Assembly (NCBI GenBank): GCA_021292165.1
Contig: CM037877.1
Coordinates: 31,694,197 to 31,758,196, forward strand
Direction: 5' to 3'
DNA from: Shinisaurus crocodilurus
Lineage: Eukaryota > Chordata > Lepidosauria > Squamata > Shinisauridae
DNA: 64,000 bases
Shown here: positions 51,400-62,001 of the stretch, piece by piece
Position numbering within the stretch: position 1 is the first letter of the stretch
Layout of the letters: each line of letters begins with the position of its first letter
Notes under the pieces: model-generated
The model's database searches: none
What the model was told of the DNA's origin: nothing
The model's input: only the letters and a program-made list of their open reading frames with translations
Translations under genes and position numbers: made by a program

Positions 51400-51716
51400 C
51401 AGGCCATCTCCGACGAATCACAGCAAGGTCCGCAGACACTTGCAAAATCAAGGCCATGCCCGTAAGCACGCCTAATCGCTTTCCCCCAAATGCACTACCA
51501 GCACTTATGGGGGCAGGCCTCAACAAGGCCACTGGGATTGACAGTATCCCTCCAACAGCATCGTGGCAAGATGTGGGACCAGAGAATCTGGACACCAGGC
51601 CATCTCCGACGAATCACAGCAAGGTCCGCAGACACTTGCAAAATCAAGGCCATGCCCGTAAGCACGCCTAGTCGCTTTCCTCCAAATGCACTACCAGCAC
51701 TTGTGGGGGCAGGCCA
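51137..51716. repeat. 196-bp tandem triplication inside the SGNH region
   Basis: CCACTGGGATTGACAGTATC occurs at 51137, 51333 and 51529, exactly 196 bp apart. Units 2 and 3 are nearly identical; unit 1 differs at a few positions (GTGGAACC against GTGGGACC; TGATGAATC against CGACGAATC). Each unit encodes, on the minus strand, the GGKRLGVLTGMALILQVSAD to CCWRDTVNPSGL segment. 196 is not a multiple of three, so each unit shifts the frame. Confidence 0.95.
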
Positions 51717-51935
51717 ACCAGGCCAGACCGGAATAACGTGGATAGGAGGTTCTGCTGCTGCTTTGCACGCTGACCCAAGCACTGGGTGCAGCCAGTAGAC
51801 CGATCCCAAGCTGAGATCCGAGACCTGACTTATCAGTTCTCCACGCCGTCCAAATATCATACAGTGCCAGAACACAAGGACACAAGCCGACCTCCTTCCA
51901 CTCCGGGAATCTGAAAAGACAGAAATGAAAACAGC
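51717..51935 (-). pseudogene. SGNH hydrolase, N-terminal part
   Basis: Minus-strand frames give CVLVFWHCMIFGRRGELI, where SGNH families of this kind carry the GHS nucleophile block (Cys stands at the Ser position here), and in a second frame GLGSQLGIG. A frameshift lies between them. A pyrimidine-rich tract ending TTTTCAG at 51911-51917 sits just upstream of this segment and looks like a splice acceptor. Confidence 0.5.
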
Positions 51936-51949
51936 AGCACCAGTCATGG

Positions 51950-52200
51950 TAATTCGTGTACATACAATCGATATGCTTAAGAGCGCCAGTGACACACCGC
52001 CCTGGACACTGTCTGCGAGAAAAATTCAGAGCAGCAACCATCTAGAAGATACTGATGACTGTAGAATGCTCTAGGCACTCGCCTTATACAGCACTGAATG
52101 GCTGACAGGAGTTTCTTAATCAACACTGCACCTCTCAAGAGTGTGCATAAGGTAAAATCTTGGCCTTGCCTATCAAGTCTGCAATGGCCACAGACACACA
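51950..52200 (-). pseudogene. Tyrosine recombinase C-terminus remnant
   Basis: The minus strand reads AFYSHQYLLDGCCSEFFSQT then VSRAVCHWRS, a stop, and AYRLYV. Tyrosine recombinases of YR retroelements carry a T-H-S-F-R-I-G box and, about 35 residues later, a G-R-W-x-S...Y segment with the nucleophilic Tyr. The spacing fits, His and the final Tyr remain, while the box-II Arg is replaced. Read with a stop in the last box, so inactive. Confidence 0.5.
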
Positions 52201-53664
52201 CAATATTGTCGATCAGGATAATCGCAAAATGCGGGCAGCACTCAGTTCATATTTTGCTTCTGCAATGCAGCCACTCCAGTCCAGTCTATTTGAAGAAAAT
52301 GATGTTGCTCTCATGTGCAATCGCAATTACGGTGTAGGGAATACACGGCGCTCCCTGACTGGGCCCAGATTTCAAATTGGCCAAAGCCGTTGCTGTGGAC
52401 ACACATGGCAGCTGCCCACCACTCCATGGAAAAACGAATTGGGAGCCCGCTGAATAATTATGGAAACGGAAGCCTTGGAAAGAAGGTGTCCATAAAAGGC
52501 TCCAGGTCCCAGGCCTGAACCATACCAATGTCTGGTAAGAGTTCCTTTAATGTAGACCACATCTCCCTAAAAGAGAGCGGATAAAGCAAAAGCTCGACAC
52601 AATTCCCGAGCCTGCAAGGGCCCCCCAGACATGATCCTTCTATTGGGCTAGGGAGCTGCAGGAGGAGCCCCCTAGACAGGGACTGTAAAAGACCCCAACA
52701 TGTGGCTTGGATTTCACAGCCGGCAGATAGAAATTATAATGTGCCGCACTGTGACAACCGAGCGTGCATAAAGCAATGCCCAGCTATGACTACAAAGCCC
52801 ATGCAAAAAACTGCCACAGACAGACGCAAGCAGCAATCTGGGCCAAACAGTGTGCGGAAGCACATAGGTCGGCTTATACTTATGCAGTTGCAAACAATCC
52901 TTGCACTGCCAAAACAGTTGAAGCCTTCTCAAGAAAATTCCTGCTTCCTTAGAGGAAAGCAGGGTAAGGCACTGCCTAGGGCCACCTAAAAGGAGGCTTA
53001 AAAGAGAACGTGCTTATGGCAACAGAGACCCCAAATGATGCCGTAGAGGAAAGGGATTACCGCCCACAGCTCAGGAATACCAACGAGCTGATACCCTGAG
53101 CAGTCTCCCAGGAAGGCAAATACAAAATTGGGCCCTTCCCACATTAACAGGAATATGAGCCTCGCCCACCTATAGCTGGCACCCCGAGGCAGCCTGTGCC
53201 AGAAAATTGGAGGGCAAAGCCAATTATACTGGGACATGGGTCGCTCTATGAGAAGCATTAAGTAACATAAAACAGGACCCCATCCCCCATCTGTAGGAGG
53301 CATGTAGCCGAGAGAGGATGCTTGAAGTAAAGTCCACCTGGTTACTTTCCATCGACAACACTGCTTGCTACCCAAAATTCAAGCAAGGCATGGGAACCAA
53401 AATCAAATTAAATAACAATGAGGCTGAACACAAGTCATTATCAAATCCCAGAACTATATGGGCTAACAGAGCTGCAGGAATGGAATTAACCCCTTCAGAG
53501 TTATATGCTTCGATGGCCAAAATAAAGTATGGGCCAGTGGCAGGCCTAGGGCATGGGTTGCCACCCATGCCTCCTAGGCCAGCCATACCGTAACCACACC
53601 GGACAGCCCACCCGCTGCCAGCCGAGTAGGCAATAAAGAACATTACCAACACGATATACAGGCC

Positions 53665-53880
53665 AGAGGATTAGATAAAACTGACAGCGCTGATAAGCGA
53701 GGCCCAAGAGTAAACCCAAACTCCATAGTGAGTAGAATGCGGCAGACGAAATAAATATAATGTATCATGCAAATAAACCTGGACTAGATTAACGACCTGC
53801 TGCACATATTTTCTAAGAATGCACCTCCAGCTTAATGCACAGAATGCATTCATAAGCCCCATTGCAATGAAAGGCAGCTA
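53665..53880 (-). pseudogene. Reverse transcriptase palm remnant
   Basis: The minus-strand frame MGLMNAFCALSWRC...YVQQVVNLVQVYLHDTLYLF resembles the PMG...YLDDF stretch of DIRS/Ngaro RT: the MG to YLxD spacing is within a few residues, and the catalytic pair reads HD instead of DD. Identity is low and the call relies on position upstream of the recombinase and SGNH parts. Confidence 0.35.
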
Positions 53881-54659
53881 TAAGTCTCCCTTGTTAAGTT
53901 GAGCCCTTAAAACCTACTAAAAATGGATATAAGTTCTGGACGTCCCAGGACAGAACCGAAACACACAAGGCAAGACCACCCACACTTACCAGTCTGAAAT
54001 TGTCATGAAATGATGAAAGAAGCTTCGGCTACCTGATAAATCACATGGCTTAAGAGCATTGGGACTCACGACTGTTCGCTGCGGGAAGAAATAGATGATG
54101 AAAATAGTTCAGCAAACGGACCAACAGGAACACCACTGCAGATCCGGATGTTGTCTCGAGATCAGACAAACACAAACTACCTGGAAGACCCACAGCTTGT
54201 GAGCACTGGGGAAAACAGCCAAAAGAAAACACATGGTATTAGGTGGCATGGTAGGGAACAAAACAAAACCCCGAAATGGACAGAGACATCGTAAGGCACA
54301 GACAGCCAAGGGAACAGGTAAAAGGAAGGGCTGCACTCAGCCCTCAGGTACTAACTAGCAGGGCGTATGGATCAGGGCCAACCGACTTGCAAATAAAACT
54401 GCCAACAGAACTCCCAGCATGGCTCGGCATGATAAAATTGTTCGTGCCAGCACAGAACATTGACTTGGTTGACTATGCAGGAAGCAGTGAAATAAGTAAA
54501 GTGAATAATGGGTCGGCCATTATAAAAAAAAAAAAAAACATAAGTGAAGCAATAGCAATAGCAGGATTCAGGTGGGCATATGTCACCGCATTCTAACTAA
54601 TACATAAGGCCATTTAAAAACTAAGAAGGCAGACATAAGTTCCATTGAAATGAACACAC

Positions 54660-54840
54660 CAGCACACCTCTGGCCGGATAAACTGAGTCAGACCAATGGG
54701 CCGTCCAGCCCACTACAATGGGCAATGGCCCTCCGGGTTCCCAGGCAGGAGCCCCCCCCATGAAATGCTGGGAACTTATCCAGGGACCCCCGGCATACAA
54801 GCCAGTATTTAACCATAGAGCCACAACCAACTGCTTGGGG
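54660..54840 (-). mobile_element. tRNA-derived SINE remnant
   Basis: AAACTGAGTCAGACCAATGG and GCCGTCCAGCCCACTA at the left are the SINE 3' part. AACCATAGAGCCACAACC at the right is a worn tRNA-like head. Related to 48152-48352. Confidence 0.55.
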
Positions 54841-54954
54841 GCACACCCCATCTTTTTTCCTGCCATCATGTCCCTTTGGGAGGCAACCAATTCCTAAATA
54901 ATAAAAATGAGAAAGCTTACAGAAAATTATGGGCACCAGCACATCAGCCCACTC

Positions 54955-55090
54955 TGCTCAGTATTACCAGCTGGCAACGGCTCTCCATAATTGTAGACAG
55001 AATTGTTTCCAAAACCCTCCTAGAGATGCTGAGGATTGAACAAGAGCACGCCGGCAAAGCAGGTGCTCTACCTACTGAGCAATGGCAATT
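54955..55090 (-). mobile_element. tRNA-derived SINE remnant
   Basis: CTCAGTATTACCAGCTGGCA, GAGATGCTGAGGATTGAACA and AGGTGCTCTACCTACTGAGC follow the inverse of a tRNA-headed SINE through its B-box region to the A box. Confidence 0.65.
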
Positions 55091-55965
55091 AACTAGAAAC
55101 CGGATAATTTTTGAATTCATTTGTTTCAGTACTGAAGCAATCAAAATGTTTCATATACTTTATCACACACTGACCCTGCGAGGTAGACCAGCTTGCAAAC
55201 CCCCTCTTCGAAGGAAGGTATTATATAGTATTGTCCTGGTATCCCGCCTGCTTTCTTGCAAGGAACATGAGGCGGTACACACAATTCCCCTTACATATCA
55301 TCCTCACAACAACCCTGCAAGGCAGGGTAGGCCGAGAGTCAAGAACTGGGTTGTATTCATACCTAAAGTAAACAAAGCACTTCCCCTACATTAACACACA
55401 ACAACCCTGTCAGGTTGACCAGGGTGTAAACTCTGTATGTCAGAATGAAGGCCTAATGTAGGAACTGCATCTACCTACTGAGCAATGGCAATCAACTAGA
55501 ATCCAGATAATTCTTTAATTCACTTGCTTCGGTACTCAAGCAATCAAAGTGTTTCACATAGTTTGTCACACACTGACCCTGTGAGGTAGACCAGCATACA
55601 AACCCCTATTACAAAAGGAAGGCATTATGTAGTATTGTACTGGTATCCTTCCTGCCTTCCTGCAAGGAACCCGAGGTGGTTTACACAATTCCCCTTACAT
55701 GTAATCCTCACAACAACCCTGTAGGGTAGGCTGAGAGTCAGGGACAGGCTTGTATCAGTACTTTGAGTAAGCGCTTCACCTACATTATCACACAACAACC
55801 CTGTTAGGCTGACCAGCATGGTAATCCACATATGTCAGAATGAAGGCCTAATGTATGTACTGTATTTGTATCCTGCCTGTTTTCCTGCAAGGGACCTGAG
55901 GCAGCTCACGTAGTCCTCCCTAACCGTTATCCACACAACAACCCTGTGCGGTATAAAACAGGGGG
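55068..55965. repeat. 403-bp tandem repeat built from SINE pieces
   Basis: CTACCTACTGAGCAATGGCA recurs at 55068 and 55471; CAGAATGAAGGCCTAATGTA at 55441 and 55836. Each unit holds a Sauria-like stretch (CCTGCAAGGAACC, TCCTCACAACAACCCTG). A third, partial unit follows to about 55965. Units differ at roughly one base in eight by eye. Confidence 0.8.
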
Positions 55966-55969
55966 GGGG

Positions 55970-56190
55970 GGAGTAAATCAACCCTTAGGTGTAGAACAAG
56001 GCAAAAGCCCCTCCAAGCGAAGCAAGTCTACCACCAGAACCAATAAGGGTCTGGAATATAACTTTAACAATTAAGAAAGAGGCAAGGCCTTAAGAAAAGT
56101 CTTCTTTTAATATTTAAATTACCTCCAGTGCAAGAGAAGGAGGCCTCACCAACCCAACCTAGGGTTTTTGTTGTTGTTGTGAGATGCTCT
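55970..56190. other. No recognised feature inside the 50.5-57.2 kb block
   Basis: A G run at 55960-55971 and a (TTG)n at 56169-56180 only. Confidence 0.4.
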
Positions 56191-56199
56191 ATTTCACAA

Positions 56200-57150
56200 C
56201 AGGGGGGCAAATAACAGGAGGCCTGGGCAAATCAGGCCGATACAGCAGAAATGCCACTCAGAGAAGGCGGGGCTGCAAGGCCTGAGCAGCACACAAGGCC
56301 CCAGTAATAACACCAGGCCGCACCTGCCAGGAGGAAAGACAGCCTGGCTGGACACAGGCCTATCCCTGACAGGAGGCCTGGGCCAACTAGCCCCACGCAC
56401 AGAGTAAAAAGGCTGTGCCTGTTAAGGCAGGCCATGAGGCCCAAACAACATAAATGGGGGGGCATGCAATCAACAGGCAGAACCAACGAAAACGTATTGG
56501 AAAAAAGGCCTGGTGGATGATAAGCTTCGATCCTTTACAGAGAAAAGGAAGGGGGGGGTGTATGGCCACACCCAAACACATGTCCTGGCATGCAAGGACA
56601 CCCATGAGACTGCCCAAGGATCTGTATTCTGGGGTGGGAAGTAACCCACCCCAGGAGACACAACGGGCCTCGGGCGGGAGCTGGTCTCGCCCACAACGCA
56701 CAGTGAGCGGCTAGAAGCCACTGGTAATGTTACCAGAAGGGCTGCCGCCAAGGTAAGCACCCTTTACACAGGCTTGTAGAGGCCAAAGGATCCCCGATGG
56801 TAAGCGAGCCCAGGCACAGCCGTGCTGCAGGGCCACAGCTAATGGGCTATTGCAGGGGAAATACAGGGCCTGTAGAGGCTGAATAATCCCCCAGGGAAAG
56901 CAGCAGGAAAAGGTGCCCACACCCCCTTGTAATCAAACCAGTCACTCGTCCTTAGGAGCTTCTGAATGTGTAACTGCTTGATGATCCTTCTTTCTCTGCA
57001 GCTGCAAAAGAAAGAGCCCAGAGTGTGGGCATGCGGGCCTAATAACGGTCCTGCACGCTCCACCCTTGTATCCTATTGGAGGGTGAGATCACCCCATAGT
57101 GGTCTCACTCTCCTTTCCTCCGCACGCAAAATTCTCCCCGCCCACAGTTG
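56200..57150 (-). other. GC-rich 5' portion of the YR element, no domain recognised
   Basis: Overlapping minus-strand frames of 68-104 codons are proline- and leucine-rich, as GC-rich noncoding DNA often gives. GGAGGCCTGGGC occurs near 56218 and 56372. TTTCTTTTGCAG on the minus strand at about 57000-57011 resembles a splice acceptor. This may be a leader or gag remnant, but nothing proves it. Confidence 0.3.
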
Positions 57151-57289
57151 CTACGTGGCCGGGGGAAGGGAAATACACATATATCCTCATAGGTACATAT
57201 TTCATATTCACCTATTATAACTGATTAATTTAAATTTATGTAAGAAAATTTTATTTTTTTTCCTTCTTATGGTTTTGTTTTGTTGAAAT

Positions 57290-58420
57290 TCACAGTCAAA
57301 GTCAGTTTATTATGGTCATAGACCAGCAGGAAAATAAGTAAAACAATAGATTAAAATAGGTATTAAAATAGTAATAGTAAAAAACAATTAAAACACAATT
57401 AAATAGCTATTAAAAATATAATAGTCAAACACAATGGAACACAATTACAATTTGCAGAACAAGAGGTTAAAATATCTATTAGAATTGAAAACAATTAAAC
57501 ACAATTACAATATTTATAAAATATTTATTAAAACAATCCAATTTAAGCAGGAATACAAGTCTCATATCAAAAATACAGAATGTCATAAATATATCAATAA
57601 TATAGTCTTTCAGAAGCATGCTATCCTTGATTTACCATCATCTTCCTACAATGGATAGCAGATGCACAAAAGCGTTATAAGTGACTTGAGGATTCCAATC
57701 TGATAATAAATATTTTAGATAGAATGCCTCAGATCTTCCTGGTTTTTTGGAAAGAATAGGGGTAATAAAGTCTCTTCGGAGGTCACAGTAAAAAGAACAG
57801 TGAAATAATACGTGAGCTTCCGTTTCCACTCTTCCCAAATTGCATGGGCATAGCCGCTCTTGAACGGGAACCTTATTATATCTGCCTTCCAAGAGGGCAG
57901 AAGGTAAGACATTTAATCTAACTAGCATAAAGGCTCTCCTATATTTAGGAATTAACAGATTTGACATATAATTTGACATTGTAAATGCTCCTATGTAATC
58001 CTGATAATTGGGATAGTGATCAATCAACCTCAAGTGGTTTTGGAATTCAATATCTCTCTAATCCGCTGTATCCGTTGCTTTAGCTTTAGTATACCCCAGC
58101 ATTTGTAAGGCATCAGCCGAAAAGCCTAAATACTGTAGTTTTGCTGTCAATGACCTTTTCCATTTAGATTGGAATGTATCAGTCAAGGTCAGCGGGGCAA
58201 GACCTACGGGACAGAACATCATCTTTAGCCATAGATTCATTTTATATATCAGCATTTGTGCCTCCATAGTAAGTTGTCCTGCCTCTAACCGTAAGATTGT
58301 ATTAGGCACACAAGTGGGAACTCCTAGTATTGCTCTCAGAAACTTTGTTTGTACAACCTCAAAAGGGGCATAGTCCTCAATTACACATATTTGACATGTG
58401 TAATTCATGTGTAATTATTG
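57290..58420 (-). pseudogene. Non-LTR retrotransposon C-terminal fragment
   Basis: Two minus-strand open stretches (58058-58408, then 57638-58033) encode the C-terminal region after the RT: VQTKFLRAILGVPTCVPN, ILRLEAGQLTMEAQMLIYKM, then IPKYRRAFMLVRLNVLPSAL and a C-x-C...H-x3-C knuckle in RLCPCNLGRVETEAHVLFHC. The 3' end has a polyadenylation-like AATAAAC near 57312. Related protein tails occur in reptile LINEs, but I cannot fix the clade. The frame break near 58035-58057 makes it inactive. Confidence 0.7.
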
Positions 58421-58529
58421 TGAAATTCACAATAAAAATATATATTTTTAAAAAACACTCATGTAAAGCTTTTCTACACAAGGCATTTATTGTGCGCTCA
58501 TCATTCCTTACTCACAGTTGTTTGTGGGT

Positions 58530-58636
58530 TCTTTAGAAGATGTTGTGACCCTCCAGTTTTGCTTCTGTATTTTATTGTTTTTATTCTATGTACATTGCCC
58601 AGGGTGGCCGGTTGCCGGCCAGATGGGCGATAAATA

Positions 58637-58674
<38 letters not shown>

Positions 58675-58675
58675 G
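58530..58675 (+). repeat. L2-type LINE tail with (AAT)n
   Basis: TACATTGCCCAGGGTGGCCG, GGCCAGATGGGCGATAAATA and then AAT units. The same tail type is at 163-230. Confidence 0.6.
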
Positions 58676-58679
58676 CACT

Positions 58680-59160
58680 TTTATGCAGTTTTTTAGAGCA
58701 GGGAAAATGGAGTATTATTTGTGAAAGCAACAACAACAAAAAGATTTTCCTACTAGTGTAGTTGTGTTATTCCACTATAGCACAGCGCCACCAAGGTGTT
58801 ACATAGTGGAAAAGCAGGAAAGGAAAGGTCTTTTCTGTAGAGCTTGGATTTCAATTCTGCGACAAAACTGAAAGTAGATACAGTGGATTAACAGTTTCAT
58901 GTAGAAAAGCTCGTTTTTGTTAATATAACCCATTTAAAGTATGAAATTTTGATAATAAACAAATGCAAATCAATAAGGTTCTTTTTGTATTTTAGAGACT
59001 TGAGGGGGGGGACACCCTTTTTTCTTAATGATACTTTAAACATTGGCAGGACAATCCATTCACCTGTTTTATCTTCCTCCCCTTTGTTTGTGCAGGAGAA
59101 CCCTACTATTCCTAATTTCCACCTACATGTACATCCCTCCCATATACAAAGAGCTGTGTT
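58680..59160. other. No recognised feature
   Basis: Unique-looking AT-rich sequence. Confidence 0.4.
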
Positions 59161-59164
59161 CATG

Positions 59165-59170
59165 GGAGAA

Positions 59171-59212
<42 letters not shown>
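59165..59212. repeat. (CA)n microsatellite
   Basis: About 23 CA units. Confidence 0.95.
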
Positions 59213-59213
<1 letters not shown>

Positions 59214-59214
59214 T

Positions 59215-59618
59215 GCACATCTGTGAGGGGCTGAATCAGGCCCTTTATGAGCAGCTAGTGAGAATCCTTTGGGAATAGTCAACATGGAAATTTAGGAAAA
59301 CATTCTTACAAGTCTTCTTCTCTACAGACCTTTCTTTGGATCCTAGAAATATTCACTCCTGACGTATGACACTTCCAAGCTACGGTATATGTACCAAAAA
59401 GTTCATCTACACAACACAGGTACCCCAAAGCACATAAGGAAGGATCCAATGGTGCACTGGCGCTATCAACTCTGCGCTAGCAGAAACCAATGTTTGTGCA
59501 ATGCCAACAGTGCTTGCTAAATTATAAATTTCTTGGGAAATCTGCCATGCTACCAACAAGAACTACCAATGTCAATAGCACTAGCGGTAGCACACTGTTG
59601 GATCCTTGCCATGGCATA
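59215..59618. other. No recognised feature
   Basis: Unique-looking sequence. Confidence 0.4.
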
Positions 59619-59621
59619 CTA

Positions 59622-59700
59622 AGGCTGCAATCCTATGCATGTTTAGACAGGAAAAATGTCCTACAACTCCCAGAATGCACCAGTCAGCATGGCTGACCTC
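59622..59700. mobile_element. GCAATCCTATGCATG MITE, left half
   Basis: AGGCTGCAATCCTATGCATG then TTTAGACAGGAAAAATGTCC and TACAACTCCCAGAATGCACC match the left half of 20355-20465. Confidence 0.6.
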
Positions 59701-59959
59701 AAAGATGGGAATTGGAGCTCTGACACCCCCCTCCCAGCTGGCACAGAAAGAACTGTGTCAGCTGCTCTCCAAGGTTGGGAAAGCAACCTCAGAGAAGGGA
59801 AACAGGGAAAGCATGTGGATCTGCTGACCATGATCAGCATCAAAACATCTTCGTAAACTCCATTGGACTTCAGGAAAGCTGATTTTAATAAACTCAGACC
59901 ACTGTTAAGTAGAATTCCATGGCAGGAAACCCCAACAGGAAGAGGAGTTCAAGGGGTGG

Positions 59960-60465
59960 GGGTTCCACTCTACTCTGCACCAATCGGGCCACACCTTGAA
60001 TATTGTGTCCAGTTCCAGTCACCACAGTTAAAGATTCAGATAAATTGGGAAACAAAAATGATCAGGGTACTAGAAATTAAGTCCTACAAGGAAAGATTGA
60101 AGGAACTGGGTATGTTTAGCCTTGAGAAGAGGAGATTAAGGGGGGATATGATCGCACTTTTCAAGTACCTAAAGGGTTGTCAGACAGAAGAGAGATGCAG
60201 CCTGTTCTCTGTCATCCAAGACTGTAAGACACAAAATAACAGACTTAAGTTACAGGAAAGCAGATTTCAGTTGAACATCAGGAAAAACTTCCTAAGGGTC
60301 AGATAATGGAACCAACTACTGCCCAGGGAGGTGGTGGGCTCTCCCTTACTGGAGGTATTCAAGCAAAGACTGGGCAGCCATCTGTCAGGGAAGCTTTAAA
60401 CTGGATTCCTGCAGTGAGCAGGGGGTCTAAAAAGCCCCTTCCAACTCTATGATTCTATGATTTTA
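59960..60465 (+). mobile_element. CR1 LINE 3' end, 5'-truncated, diverged
   Basis: GGGCCACACCTTGAATATTG begins the RT C-terminal region. KERLKELGMFSLEKRRLRGD and FKYLKGCQTEERCSLFSVI follow, then a stop after 60305 and the tail CTGGATTCCTGCAGTGAGCA ... CCAACTCTATGATTCTATGA. More diverged than the copy at 15 kb. Confidence 0.88.
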
Positions 60466-60469
60466 AAAA

Positions 60470-60860
60470 CCTGCTAGTCTATGACTAGTATATTCTACTA
60501 GTGGATTATTCTTGGTTTCCCCCCCTTATTTATTAATTATTAATGGCAAGAACCATAACAATTATTGAAGTTGCTTAGTGAAAATTTTTGAATGTACATA
60601 AATGGCAACATGGCCACAAAAATAAGAGTTAAATAAAAACAGTTTACAAGTTTGTCTTAAAAAGGCTTGTAGACCAGATAAACTGCCCCCCTACATTTTG
60701 ACGCAACCCCCACCAAAAAAAAAACTTTTAGGCTGCCTAAAGGCCTGCTGCCAAGGTACCCTACCACTCCCACTTTTTTAAAAAAAAGAACATGTTTTCT
60801 TACTGGCAGCTGGGAGTGCTGTGATATAGCTTTCTGTTGGTACTGAAAACTGTGGGTTTG
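60470..60860. other. No recognised feature
   Basis: AT-rich unique-looking sequence. Confidence 0.4.
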
Positions 60861-60861
60861 G

Positions 60862-61032
60862 AGTTGCTTAGTATGCTGGGGCTCAGACCCCACCTCTGCC
60901 TTGTACTCAGTACTCTGGGCTGGTTACTTGTCCTTTGCCACGGCTCCCATGGCAGCCATTTTGTGGTGGTGCCCAGGACAGTTTCGCAAATTGCCAAATG
61001 TGCCCATGGCTCAATAGGTTTGCCCAGCCCTG
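60862..61032 (-). mobile_element. hAT-like element, AGCCATGGGCACATTTGGCA family
   Basis: Inverse of 43799-43935: CCATGGCAGCCATTTTGTGG, AAATTGCCAAATGTGCCCAT and the right end TAGGTTTGCCCAGCCCTG. GACCCCACCTCTGCCTTGTA at the left matches the other copy's distal end. Confidence 0.65.
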
Positions 61033-61034
61033 GT

Positions 61035-61783
61035 TAAGCCTGTGCGTGAGAATGTTACATACAAGAGAGAGTGGTATATGACTGGCATGTCTGAATAATG
61101 TGTACATGTGAATAGTATGAATGGGTGTGGGCATATGTGAATGGGGAAGCAAATTGAAAAGTGGAGGAGGAAGGCATTAAATGCAGGGAAGGCAATACAT
61201 GCACAAACACACAAACACACATTCATGTGGGCCTCCACCTGTATTAAGCAACTGTATATCAGTGCCTGTAGCTGGATCTCTGTTATCTAGTGAAGCCTCA
61301 AGGATACAGTTATGGTGCCTTTTTCACTTTGAAAAACATCCAGGATGCCGAGTCTTCTTTTAGCTTTCATGCTGAGAAGATGCTGTCTTCATAGGCCTTT
61401 GCCATTTTTGTGATGCTGTAGCCCCTCTAAGGCAGGAGAAACTCAAAGGAGAGCGATCAGGCTGCATGCAGGAAAAGTATCAGAAAATATTCTTCAGTGG
61501 AATGGGAATACACAGCAGCATTCTACTAGTCAAAGTAGGGATACAAGCTGCAAAGTACATACACTTGAAAAGAGGAAGAACAATAAATGTCCCCATGTGG
61601 TCAAATGGAGTGTACTGATCTTGGGCTTGGCAATTAAGCTCAAATCCCAATTTAGAGCACAGGTCCAGTCCTTGCCCCCCATCACGACAGGAGTTCCTTT
61701 AACCAGAGAGCTCCTTTCAGCAATTAACTGAGTACCAAGAGCACCACCAGGCAGACCTTTCAGACACAGCCCCATAGCAGGGG
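61035..61783. other. No recognised feature
   Basis: Unique-looking sequence with a CA-rich stretch at 61200-61220. Confidence 0.4.
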
Positions 61784-61784
61784 A

Positions 61785-62001
61785 GGCTGGTGACTCCTAA
61801 TTCGGTGGGGCTCCTTTTCCATTACACGTTTTGCAGCTTTTCTTTGGAGCTTCATGGGAGCTATCCATGGTGCTGAACTCCATCCCCAAAATAGGTTCAC
61901 CACCATGGAGCACCATGGATAGCTCCTATGAAGCTCCAAATAAAACCTGCAAAGGAAAAAGAGCCCCACTGAAATAGAAGTCGCCAACCTCCCTTACCCC
62001 A
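61785..62001. mobile_element. Palindromic MITE, GGAGGCTGGTGACTCC family
   Basis: GGGGAGGCTGGTGACTCCTA at the left and GAAGTCGCCAACCTCCCTTA at the right are inverted. AGCTATCCATGGTGCT and CACCATGGATAGCTCCTA mirror each other inside. Shorter copies at 30393-30507 and 14828-14870. Confidence 0.8.

Larger units (their letters stand above)
50530..57150 (-). mobile_element. Decayed tyrosine-recombinase retrotransposon with SGNH domain (Ngaro/DIRS-like)
   Basis: Read on the minus strand the block carries, in order, RT (about 53.87-53.67 kb), weak RNase H (about 53.1-52.8 kb), the C-terminus of a tyrosine recombinase (about 52.2-51.95 kb) and an SGNH hydrolase (about 51.95-50.91 kb). A polyadenylation signal AATAAA follows at 50541-50546. 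RT-RH-YR with an SGNH module is, as I recall, the arrangement of Ngaro-type elements in vertebrates. All frames are broken. The 5' part (54-57.15 kb) is GC-rich, has no recognised gag and contains SINE-derived insertions. Terminal split repeats were not found, so both ends are approximate. Confidence 0.6.

Noticed and set aside
51137..51716. CRISPR array
   Set aside because: Three 196-bp units without spacers, in a eukaryotic repeat context; it is a tandem duplication.
56190..56760. Gag protein of the YR element
   Set aside because: Minus-strand frames are Pro/Leu-rich with no zinc knuckle or recognisable gag motif; kept only as GC-rich 5' sequence.
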